A stretch of DNA of 49,367 bases, from NCBI GenBank assembly GCA_045047085.1, contig JASFYT010000086.1, positions 1-49,367 of the forward strand. The letters are read 5' to 3'. The notes beneath the pieces are model-generated. The model saw nothing but the letters and a program-made list of their open reading frames with translations. It did no database searches and was not told the origin of the DNA. Below, one piece after another: positions 24,424-32,176 of this stretch. Within the stretch, counting starts at the first letter, position 1. Each line of letters starts with the position of its first letter. Made by a program: the position numbers and the translations under genes. Source of the DNA: GCA-2401155 sp045047085. Lineage in GTDB: Bacteria > Pseudomonadota > Alphaproteobacteria > Rhizobiales > Rhizobiaceae.

Positions 24424-25152
24424 TTAGTAAACTTTGAGCGTAGACTTGTCTGTTTTTTGATGTGAGCGCTTCGAATAACTTGCCATCAGGTCGGTAAATT
24501 TCTCACCCTGAATGGAAACGTGCTGTTGTAAAGTTTCGCTGGCAACTTCAGAATTCCCTGTTTCAAGTGCCAAGACAATTTGACGGTGCTGTTCCATGGA
24601 TTGTCTCATTCTACCATGCACTTTCAATTGCATGCGCCTGAATGGTTTTAGCCGTTTTTGAAGTCTACTGGCTTCGGATGCCAGAAATGAATTGCCGCTT
24701 GCCTGGTATATAAAATGGTGGAATCGTTCGTTTTGATGGTAATATTCATCGTGATTTCCTCGCTTCAATGCATCTTCGCATTCGGCTGCAGAGTGTTTGA
24801 TATCGGCTAGCACCTCATCCGACATGCGCCGTGCGGCCAACCTGCCACACATGGCTTCCAGCTCGGCCATGACCTCGAACATTTCAATTAATTCGACAAA
24901 TTCCGGATGGCGTACGAATGCCCCACGTCGGGGAATCAGGTTAAGCAATCCTGTTGCTGCGAGCTTTTGAAATGCTTCTCTTATTGGTGTTCGAGAAACA
25001 TTATACCGCTCGGATAATTTTACCTCGTCCAACCGTTCGCCATTGGCAAATTCACCCAGAACAATCGACTGCTCCAGATCTTCAAGAATTGAGTCGGCTC
25101 GGCGTGAACTCGTTGGTTGAATCTTTCTCTCTAACATTTGCTCACTATACAC
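24424..25152 (-). CDS. matR: GntR/FCD regulator of malonate operon (MatR/GtrA-like)
   Basis: 242 residues; winged helix at about 20-85 (SILEDLEQSIVLGEFANGERLDEVKLSERYNVSRTPIREAF) and a C-terminal FCD domain. Divergent from the malonate TRAP operon, the arrangement known for rhizobial malonate genes, in which a GntR repressor responds to malonate. An internal start at 25137 is possible. A perfect 10-bp palindrome in the shared promoter region is a likely operator. The symbol is assigned from position. Confidence 0.82.
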   Translation of the reverse strand: MYSEQMLERKIQPTSSRRADSILEDLEQSIVLGEFANGERLDEVKLSERYNVSRTPIREAFQKLAATGLLNLIPRRGAFVRHPEFVELIEMFEVMAELEAMCGRLAARRMSDEVLADIKHSAAECEDALKRGNHDEYYHQNERFHHFIYQASGNSFLASEASRLQKRLKPFRRMQLKVHGRMRQSMEQHRQIVLALETGNSEVASETLQQHVSIQGEKFTDLMASYSKRSHQKTDKSTLKVY

Positions 25153-25179
25153 CGGTATCAGGATTCAACAAGAATGTTT

Positions 25180-25189
25180 TTGTATACAA
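25180..25189. promoter_or_regulatory. Candidate GntR operator TTGTATACAA
   Basis: A perfect 10-bp palindrome 28 bases from the GntR start in the divergent region. A TTGACT box follows at 25195-25200. From memory, MatR-type operators contain TTGTA/TACA half-sites, which fits. Confidence 0.55.
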
Positions 25190-25301
25190 GGCTATTGACT
25201 TTGAATACAGTTACGATAGCGTTACCTAATGAGAGTAGGGCCTATTATTGTTGTCCTGCTTGCCAATGGCGGCATATTCCGCATTTTTCTGGGAGGAAAA
25301 T

Positions 25302-26288
25302 ATGAAAAAATCATTCATTACCTTTGCAACCGGGCTCGTTTTTGCAGCGACCACATTTGCAGCAAACTCAGCTGAACTTCGTTTGTCGCATCAGTGGTCT
25401 ACGAAGGACGTACGTCACAAGGTTGCACAAATCGTTGCCGATGAAGTTGCCGGTGCCAATGTTGATCTCAACATCAAAATTTTTCCGTCAAAATCTTTGT
25501 TCAAGCCGCGCGAGCAGTATAAACCGCTTTCCCGTGGTCAACTGGATATGTCTGTTGTGCCATTGGCATATGCTGCCGGCCAGCGTCCTGCATATAACCT
25601 CACGCTAATGCCGGGTATGGTGAAAAACCATGATCACGCTGCGCGTCTCAACTATTCGCCTTTCATGGGTGAGTTGCAAAAACTAATGGCAGAAGATGAT
25701 GTCATGGTGTTGGTGCACGGCTATCTGGCAGGTGGTTTTGTTGGTAAGGAAAAATGCATCACATCGCCTGATGATGTGAAGGGGCTTCAAACCCGTGCGG
25801 CAGGAAAATCATTCGAGCAAATGCTGGCTGCTGCTGGTGCTTCAATTGCGTCCATGGCTTCTTCAGAAATTTACAGCGCCATGCAAACTGGTGTCCTGCA
25901 AGCTGCCAACACTTCGTCTTCATCCTTTGTTTCCTACCGGATTTTTGAACAAGTAAAATGCTATACGCCTGCAGGTGATGTGGCATTGTGGTTCATGTAT
26001 CAACCGCTATTGATGAACAAGTCTACCTTTGATGGATTGAATGATGCGCAGAAAGCTGCCCTCATGGCGGGTGCCAAAAAGGCAGAAGCATTCTATCTTG
26101 AGGAAGCAAAAAAGCAGGATGCTGCTTCTACCAAAGTTTTTGCTGATGCCGGTGTTGAGATCAAGAATATGACGTCTGCTGAGTTCCAGCAATGGCGCGA
26201 TATTGCCAAAGATTCTTCTTACAAAACTTTTGTAGAGCAGACTCCAGATGGTCAAAAACTACTAGATATGGCCCTTTCTGTAAAATAG
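25302..26288 (+). CDS. matP: Malonate TRAP transporter solute-binding protein
   Basis: 328 residues from the ATG at 25302, preceded by GGGAGGAAAA; an upstream ATG at 25248 is rejected. Signal peptide about 1-23 ending NSA. DctP fold with SHQWSTKDVRHKVAQIVADEV, FKPREQYKPLSRGQLDMSVVPLAYAAG and the clamp region DVKGLQTRAAGK. Operon with matQ, matM, malonyl-CoA decarboxylase and malonyl-CoA synthetase strongly implies malonate. A 10-bp perfect hairpin sits between it and matQ. Confidence 0.9.
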   Translation: MKKSFITFATGLVFAATTFAANSAELRLSHQWSTKDVRHKVAQIVADEVAGANVDLNIKIFPSKSLFKPREQYKPLSRGQLDMSVVPLAYAAGQRPAYNLTLMPGMVKNHDHAARLNYSPFMGELQKLMAEDDVMVLVHGYLAGGFVGKEKCITSPDDVKGLQTRAAGKSFEQMLAAAGASIASMASSEIYSAMQTGVLQAANTSSSSFVSYRIFEQVKCYTPAGDVALWFMYQPLLMNKSTFDGLNDAQKAALMAGAKKAEAFYLEEAKKQDAASTKVFADAGVEIKNMTSAEFQQWRDIAKDSSYKTFVEQTPDGQKLLDMALSVK

Positions 26289-26330
26289 TTCTATTTAGTA
26301 ATCTGTTACTCGCATATTCGCGAAATCCTT

Positions 26331-26355
26331 CGGACGCCTCAAGAAGAGGCGTCCG
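26331..26355 (+). other. Intercistronic hairpin after matP
   Basis: CGGACGCCTC (26331-26340) and GAGGCGTCCG (26346-26355) form a perfect 10-bp GC-rich stem with a 5-base loop. No T-tract follows, so it is better read as an RNA-stabilising or partial-termination element that raises matP over matQM expression. Confidence 0.75.
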
Positions 26356-26390
26356 TTACCATCTCTAATTTATAACCCGAGGGCATCCCC

Positions 26391-26945
26391 GTGGCAGGTC
26401 ATGCAACAAATGCCAAGGCTTCAGGCCATGGCGGGAACATATTCATACGCACCATAAATAATATTTCTTCGCTTTGTGGCGTCGTTGCTGCAACGATGAT
26501 CGTTACCGCTGTTACTATCACATGCCAGATGATCTTCGTCCGCTTTGTCCTTAATCAATCGACGATCTGGCAAACCGAAGCCGTGATCTATCTAATGGTT
26601 GCTGCCACCTTGATCGGGCTTCCTTATGTTCAGCGCCATCGCGGTCATGTGAATGTGGATTTGATCCCGCTCATGTTGAACCCGAGCCTTCGACGTGCAT
26701 TGGCTGTTCTTGTTTTAACCGCTTCCATTGCAGTGGTTTTCATTATGGTTTTTTACGGGTTTGAACAATGGTATGAAGCCTTCCACAAAGGCTGGACCTC
26801 TGACACTGTTTGGGGCGTGCGCCTTGCAATTCCATATCTTGCCTTGCCGGTTGGGTTTGGACTGTTTTTGTTGCAACTGGTTGCTGATCTGCTGGGCGTT
26901 ATTACCGGGCAAAGTCTTCCGTTCGATCTTGAGGAAAAGAAATAA
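26391..26945 (+). CDS. matQ: Malonate TRAP transporter small membrane subunit
   Basis: 184 residues starting at a GTG with GAGGG 7 bases upstream. Four membrane helices (about 20-47, 60-80, 102-125, 147-170). FVLNQSTIWQTEAVIYLMVAATLIGLPYVQRHRGHVNVDLI is typical DctQ sequence. The stop overlaps the matM ATG by one base (TAATG), pointing to translational coupling. Confidence 0.9.
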   Translation: MAGHATNAKASGHGGNIFIRTINNISSLCGVVAATMIVTAVTITCQMIFVRFVLNQSTIWQTEAVIYLMVAATLIGLPYVQRHRGHVNVDLIPLMLNPSLRRALAVLVLTASIAVVFIMVFYGFEQWYEAFHKGWTSDTVWGVRLAIPYLALPVGFGLFLLQLVADLLGVITGQSLPFDLEEKK

Positions 26946-28261
26946 TGGATCCTATTCTTTTAGGTGCACTGGTTGCATTTTGTACAATCCTGGTTTTGTT
27001 TTCCGGTGTGTCGGTTGCCAATGGCTTGTTGATTGTCTCGGCAGGATTCCTGCTCACCTTTGATGGCATTCGCTCTCTTGAATTAATGCCGGAAATTTTC
27101 TTCGGCAAACTCGATAATTTCGCGCTGCTTTCAATTCCGATGTTTATCATTATGGGAGCATCCATCGCTTCGACCCGTGCGGGAGCAGATCTTTATGAGG
27201 CGCTGGAGCGCTGGCTTACCCGTATTCCCGGCGGTCTGGTGATTTCCAATTTGGGCGCCTGTGCTTTGTTTGCCGCCATGTCAGGATCGTCTCCTGCCAC
27301 CTGTGCAGCTATTGGTAAAATGGGTATTCCCGAGATGCGCAAACGCGGCTATCCAGACGGTGTTGCTGCCGGCTCCATCGCTGCGGGCGGAACGTTGGGT
27401 ATCCTCATTCCTCCGTCGGTGACAATGATCGTTTACGGCATCGCTACCGAGACTTCGATTGGTCGGTTGTTTCTCGCAGGTGTTCTGCCGGGGTTGCTTC
27501 TGGTGACGTTGTTTATGGCCTGGTCAATTTACTCCACTTGGAAACAGGGCGGCGAATTGGCGCTGAGCGCGCGCAGCTATACTTGGCGGGAGAAATTTGA
27601 AATTCTGCCCCGGGTCTTGCCGTTTATCTTTATCATCTTCGGCGTGCTCTATGCCATGTATGGTGGCATCGCGACACCGTCGGAGACTGCGGCTGTTGGT
27701 GCTCTATTGTGCATGATGATTGCAATGGTCATTTACAAATTATGGAGCCCTATGGCTCTTTGGACTGTGTTGCGCGACTCTACCCGCGAAAGCGTGATGA
27801 TATTGTTCATCATTGCGGCGGCAGGCGTGTTTTCATATATGCTTTCCAGCCTTTATATCACCCAATCAATTGCCGAATGGATCGGAACTCTCGACGTCTC
27901 CCGGTGGACATTGATGCTGGCCATAAATTTGTTCTTGCTGGTAGCAGGTTTCTTCCTGCCACCGGTCGCCGTGATATTGATGGCAGCGCCCATTTTATTA
28001 CCCATTGTGACTGGTGCTGGATTTGATCCTTACTGGTTTGCAGTTGTTCTAACCATCAACATGGAAATCGGTCTCATCACGCCACCAGTTGGATTGAACC
28101 TTTACGTCATAAACGGCATTGCGCCAGATATCCCGCTTAAAACCATTTTGTGGGGCTCCATGCCATATGTGGCTTGTATGGTCCTTTCAATTCTAATTCT
28201 TTGCCTGATCCCCGAGTTGGCGACCGCGTTACCGGACATGGTTATGGGCGTCAGTCGATGA
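26945..28261 (+). CDS. matM: Malonate TRAP transporter large permease
   Basis: 438 residues, about 12 helices, DctM type: GACALFAAMSGSSPATCAAIGKMGIPEMRKRGYPDG near residue 100-135 (given as a description of the region), GILIPPSVTMIVYGIATETSIGRLFLAGVLPG, and GLITPPVGLNLYVINGIAPDIPL at the end. It overlaps malonyl-CoA decarboxylase by four bases, which ties transport directly to malonate catabolism. Confidence 0.91.
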   Translation: MDPILLGALVAFCTILVLFSGVSVANGLLIVSAGFLLTFDGIRSLELMPEIFFGKLDNFALLSIPMFIIMGASIASTRAGADLYEALERWLTRIPGGLVISNLGACALFAAMSGSSPATCAAIGKMGIPEMRKRGYPDGVAAGSIAAGGTLGILIPPSVTMIVYGIATETSIGRLFLAGVLPGLLLVTLFMAWSIYSTWKQGGELALSARSYTWREKFEILPRVLPFIFIIFGVLYAMYGGIATPSETAAVGALLCMMIAMVIYKLWSPMALWTVLRDSTRESVMILFIIAAAGVFSYMLSSLYITQSIAEWIGTLDVSRWTLMLAINLFLLVAGFFLPPVAVILMAAPILLPIVTGAGFDPYWFAVVLTINMEIGLITPPVGLNLYVINGIAPDIPLKTILWGSMPYVACMVLSILILCLIPELATALPDMVMGVSR

Positions 28262-29604
28262 AAACGACAAGCTTCATTCAGGATATTATCGCCTCCGTTT
28301 TGGATCGCAGATTTAGCATTGGTTCAGGGCAGGATGGACGCCCGATTGAGGAATTATGCGGAGAATTGCTGTCTCGCCGGGGAGAAGTTTCGAGCAATCA
28401 GATTGGTTCGGCGATCCTCAATAAATATGCTAAATTTGATGATGAGGAAAAGCTTTCTTTTTTTGAATTTCTGACGGAAAGTCTGGATTTGAATGCAGAG
28501 AGTGTTGAGCGTCACGCCCGCGCTTATCAGGAAGATGCTTCAACCGAGACTCTGCAAATGCTGATTGAAGCTGCAGAGCCTCCACGACAAGAGTTGTTGC
28601 GCAGGTTAAATCATGTGCCCGGTGCAACAGCAGCGCTTGTTAGCATGCGTCAGGATCTTCTGGCATTCTTGCAGCAACATCCTTCGCTTAAGCGCACAGA
28701 TATTGATTTTTCCCATCTTCTTATGTCGTGGTTCAATCGTGGTTTTTTGGTTATGCGTCCTATTTCATGGGAAGCACCGGCGAATATTCTGGCAAAAATT
28801 ATCCAGTACGAAGCTGTTCATGCAATCAATGATTGGGATGATTTGCGTCGTCGTTTGCAACCCGGAGACAGGCGCTGTTTTGCATTCTTCCATCCATCAA
28901 TGAGCGATGAACCGTTGGTATTTGTGGAAGTTGCCCTTTGCAAGGGAATACCAACTTCTGTTCAGGGTGTCTTGAGTGAAGATCGCTCTACCCTCAACCC
29001 TGAACAGAGTGATACGGCGGCTTTTTATTCGATCTCCAACTGTCAAAAAGGCTTAAAAGGCATTTCATTTGGAAATTCGTTGATTAAGCAGGTGGTCAGA
29101 GTTTTATCGCAGGAAATGCCAAATTTAAAAACATTCGTTACCCTTTCTCCAATTCCCGGGCTCTCTGATTGGGTCAGCAATTCAGGCGATGAGTTGCCTG
29201 AGTTTTTGGCGAGCAGCTTGGCTGATATACAAGCTGATGCGGTTAATAATGGCGATTTGGCTGGCATCGAAACTGAGGCTGATAATCTCAAGGCACTGGC
29301 AGCCCGTTATTTGGCACTGACTAAACGCAATGACGGTTTGCCTCTTGATCCTGTCGCCCGTTTTCATCTTGGCAATGGGGCTTCAATTTATGATGTGCAT
29401 GCAATGGCCGACACCTCAACCAATGGTCTGAACCAATCATTCGGAGTGATGGTCAATTATCTTTACGATATTCCGAAAGTGGAGAAACATCATGAGGATT
29501 TTGCCCGAGACGGGACCGTAAACACGTCGAGGTCCATTCAAAGCAAGGCTGCATCCAAGCTATCGCATACAATTTCTATTGCAAATAAAGGCGAAGATGC
29601 ATGA
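28258..29604 (+). CDS. matA: Malonyl-CoA decarboxylase
   Basis: 448 residues from the ATG that overlaps the matM stop; an open frame extends back to 28150 but lies inside matM. Converts malonyl-CoA to acetyl-CoA and CO2. Family landmarks: SWFNRGFLVMRPISWEAPANILAKII, AFFHPSMSDEPLVFVEVALC, TLSPIPGLSDW, and FHLGNGASIYDVHAMADTSTNGLNQSFGVMVNYLY with the conserved His/Tyr region of the catalytic domain. With matB downstream it completes malonate to acetyl-CoA. Confidence 0.95.
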   Translation: MKTTSFIQDIIASVLDRRFSIGSGQDGRPIEELCGELLSRRGEVSSNQIGSAILNKYAKFDDEEKLSFFEFLTESLDLNAESVERHARAYQEDASTETLQMLIEAAEPPRQELLRRLNHVPGATAALVSMRQDLLAFLQQHPSLKRTDIDFSHLLMSWFNRGFLVMRPISWEAPANILAKIIQYEAVHAINDWDDLRRRLQPGDRRCFAFFHPSMSDEPLVFVEVALCKGIPTSVQGVLSEDRSTLNPEQSDTAAFYSISNCQKGLKGISFGNSLIKQVVRVLSQEMPNLKTFVTLSPIPGLSDWVSNSGDELPEFLASSLADIQADAVNNGDLAGIETEADNLKALAARYLALTKRNDGLPLDPVARFHLGNGASIYDVHAMADTSTNGLNQSFGVMVNYLYDIPKVEKHHEDFARDGTVNTSRSIQSKAASKLSHTISIANKGEDA

Positions 29605-31124
29605 CTAATCATCTCTATCATGGCTTGCTCGCGCGCAGTAATCCGACAGATGTTTTTGCTAAAATTCCAGCTGAAGAAAATGGACAACCTCGTATTATTA
29701 ACTACCATGACGTGGTGCGTATCTCTGCCAGATATGCCAACGTCCTGATTGAACGTGGTCTCAAACCCGGCGACCGGGTCGCATCTCAAGCTCCAAAATC
29801 CATCGATGCACTGATGCTGTATTTGGCTACCGTCCGTGCGGGTGGTGTTTTTTTACCGCTTAATACTGCCTATACCCCCAATGAAATTGAGTATTTTCTG
29901 GGCGATGCGGAGCCAATTCTGTTCATCTGTGCACCAGAAAATTATGATGACCTTAGGCCGATTGCCAAAAAACTCGGTATTGGTTTGGAGACGCTCTCGG
30001 GTACCAACTCTGGAACGTTGTATGATGCGGCGTCAAATGCAGCTGGTGAGTTCAAAGATATTTCCCGAGCATCGGATGATCTTGCCGCAATTCTCTACAC
30101 TTCCGGTACAACGGGCCGTTCAAAAGGCGCGATGTTGAGCCATGATAACCTCCTATCCAATGCCGTCGCGCTTGTAGATTTATGGCAGTTCAACAGCAAA
30201 GACGTGCTTCTGCACGCTCTGCCAATTTTTCATACCCATGGACTGTTTGTCGCTACCAATGTTGCGCTATTGTGCGGCGCTTCGATGATATTTCTGCCTG
30301 CTTTCAATAATGATTCGGTGATTGAGAATTTGCCGAACTGCACCACAATGATGGGTGTTCCCACTTTCTACACGCGGCTGTTGGGTGATGAGCGATTCAC
30401 GAAGGAACTTGTCGCTCATATAAGGCTTTTTGTTTCAGGCAGCGCACCCTTGCTGGCGGAGACCCATATTGCTTTTGAGGAACGAACAGGTCACCGCGTA
30501 CTTGAACGTTATGGTATGACTGAAACGAACATGATTACCTCAAACCCCTATGCGGAAGAACGATGCGCGGGGACCGTCGGTTTTCCTCTCGTGGGCATCA
30601 AAGTCCGAATAAGCGATGCGGATACCGGCATGCCACTTGAAGCTGAAGCCGTTGGTGTCATCGAAGTTAAGGGCCCAAACGTATTTTCCGGCTATTGGAA
30701 AATGCCGGAGAAAACTGCAGACGAATTTCGTGAAGACGGGTTCTTCATTACCGGAGATTTGGGGAAAATTGACGAACGAGGCTATCTGCATATTGTCGGT
30801 CGTGCCAAGGATTTGATAATTTCAGGTGGCTATAATATCTACCCAAAAGAAATTGAATTGTTGCTGGATGAGCAAGAGGGCGTATTGGAATCGGCGGTAG
30901 TTGGTGTACCGCACCCGGATTTTGGTGAAGGCGTTGTCGGTGTGATTGTTCCATCTGGCAAAGGTTTTGACCCAGTGGAAACGCTGGCGAAAATCAAACC
31001 ACTGATTGCAAGGTTTAAACAACCGAAAATACTACACGTTGTGGATGAATTGCCGCGAAACACCATGGGGAAAGTTCAAAAAAATACCCTTCGTAAACTG
31101 CTGCAAAATACTTTCACTGAATAA
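29601..31124 (+). CDS. matB: Malonyl-CoA synthetase
   Basis: 507-residue ANL ligase forming malonyl-CoA from malonate, ATP and CoA. P-loop YTSGTTGRSKGAML, ALPIFHTHGLFVATNVALL, RYGMTETNMITSNPY, ITGDLGKIDERGYLHIVGRAKDLIISGGYNIYPKEIE (region near 390-425) and the C-terminal lysine motif TMGKVQKNTLR. It overlaps matA by four bases (ATGA). Length and order match alphaproteobacterial MatB. Last gene of the operon, convergent with the next cluster. Confidence 0.95.
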   Translation: MTNHLYHGLLARSNPTDVFAKIPAEENGQPRIINYHDVVRISARYANVLIERGLKPGDRVASQAPKSIDALMLYLATVRAGGVFLPLNTAYTPNEIEYFLGDAEPILFICAPENYDDLRPIAKKLGIGLETLSGTNSGTLYDAASNAAGEFKDISRASDDLAAILYTSGTTGRSKGAMLSHDNLLSNAVALVDLWQFNSKDVLLHALPIFHTHGLFVATNVALLCGASMIFLPAFNNDSVIENLPNCTTMMGVPTFYTRLLGDERFTKELVAHIRLFVSGSAPLLAETHIAFEERTGHRVLERYGMTETNMITSNPYAEERCAGTVGFPLVGIKVRISDADTGMPLEAEAVGVIEVKGPNVFSGYWKMPEKTADEFREDGFFITGDLGKIDERGYLHIVGRAKDLIISGGYNIYPKEIELLLDEQEGVLESAVVGVPHPDFGEGVVGVIVPSGKGFDPVETLAKIKPLIARFKQPKILHVVDELPRNTMGKVQKNTLRKLLQNTFTE

Positions 31125-31228
31125 GGTGTTTTCTCTAATTTTGAAAACTGCCAAGCTTGCGTTGCTGTCGGTTGAATAGCAACAATCCGACGACATCAAG
31201 CACGTATAATCCGGCATAATCTTTGCCA

Positions 31229-32164
31229 TTAAGCGTTGCGCAGGGCTGCCAGGTGCATAGCGAATTCTTTATCGGCCATCAGCGTTCGACAGCGCTCAAA
31301 ACGCCCGGAAGAATATGCCCAGAAGTCTTCTGCGGGATTTTGATTTGCGTGTTGGATTAGGCCCCATAGGGTCCAAAGAAGGTCACACATGGCCTTATAG
31401 ATAACCATTGCACCCATATCGGAATCTCCTGGCCCGCCTGGAAAATAGGCATTCATCATGTTTTGATCGGCGCTTGCATCAAAACTACCTTCGACTGACA
31501 AATCGCCAAGATCCCACATAGGGTCGTTCATGCCTGAATATTCCCAGTCAACGATCCACATGGTCGTGCCGTCATCTAGAAAATTCTCGCACAACGGATC
31601 ACAGTGACACGGTGCCAGTTTGCCTTGTCTTTTATTCAACGCTTCACGCACGGCCCGGGTATCTTCAAGAACGTCGTGATAACCGTCAGGAAATTCAACG
31701 TTCTTTTTTGATAAAATCTCAAGATATTCGTCGATCATCGAAAAAAGCTCAAAACGAAATTCAAATGTCTGGCCTGAATTGTGAAGTTTTGCGAAAGCTT
31801 TTCCGGCGCGGCTGACAGCGCCCGTTCTGGAGGCGAAAAGGCTCGGCGACATGGTCTCATACCCATCCAAAAACTCTGTCACCATCAAGCCGCTATCGGG
31901 GTCGGCATAAATCACCTCGGGCGCGATCCCGGCGGCGGCGGCTGCACGCGCGTTGTGGGCTTCAACCTTTCTGTCGATAAATTCCTGTGTTCCTTCGCCG
32001 GGCAATCTCAGGCATATTACATCCTTGTCACTAGCCACACGGAATACCAAATTTGTCAGACCACCAAGTCGCCTGATATCAAGCACTGATGCCTCCGCGC
32101 CGCTAAAAAAATCAAAACGGGCGAGCGTTTCCCGCGCCAGAGCAATGCCCTTATCGTCTGTCAT
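31229..32164 (-). CDS. Choline/ethanolamine kinase-like (APH-fold) phosphotransferase, second copy
   Basis: 311 residues of the aminoglycoside phosphotransferase/choline kinase fold. Brenner motif H187-C-D189-x4-N194 (catalytic Asp D189) and the metal-binding D206 in IVDWEYSG are intact; the N-terminal nucleotide-binding part includes GGLTNLVFRV. Last gene of the long minus-strand operon, 12 bases after a flavoprotein dehydrogenase. Likely substrates are an amino alcohol or hydroxylated amine imported by the ABC transporter. It is a distinct paralogue of the copy at 37048, not a recent duplicate. Hydroxylysine, homoserine or fructosamine kinases share the fold, so the substrate is open. Confidence 0.85.
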   Translation of the reverse strand: MTDDKGIALARETLARFDFFSGAEASVLDIRRLGGLTNLVFRVASDKDVICLRLPGEGTQEFIDRKVEAHNARAAAAAGIAPEVIYADPDSGLMVTEFLDGYETMSPSLFASRTGAVSRAGKAFAKLHNSGQTFEFRFELFSMIDEYLEILSKKNVEFPDGYHDVLEDTRAVREALNKRQGKLAPCHCDPLCENFLDDGTTMWIVDWEYSGMNDPMWDLGDLSVEGSFDASADQNMMNAYFPGGPGDSDMGAMVIYKAMCDLLWTLWGLIQHANQNPAEDFWAYSSGRFERCRTLMADKEFAMHLAALRNA

Positions 32165-32176
32165 TTTGCGTTCTCC

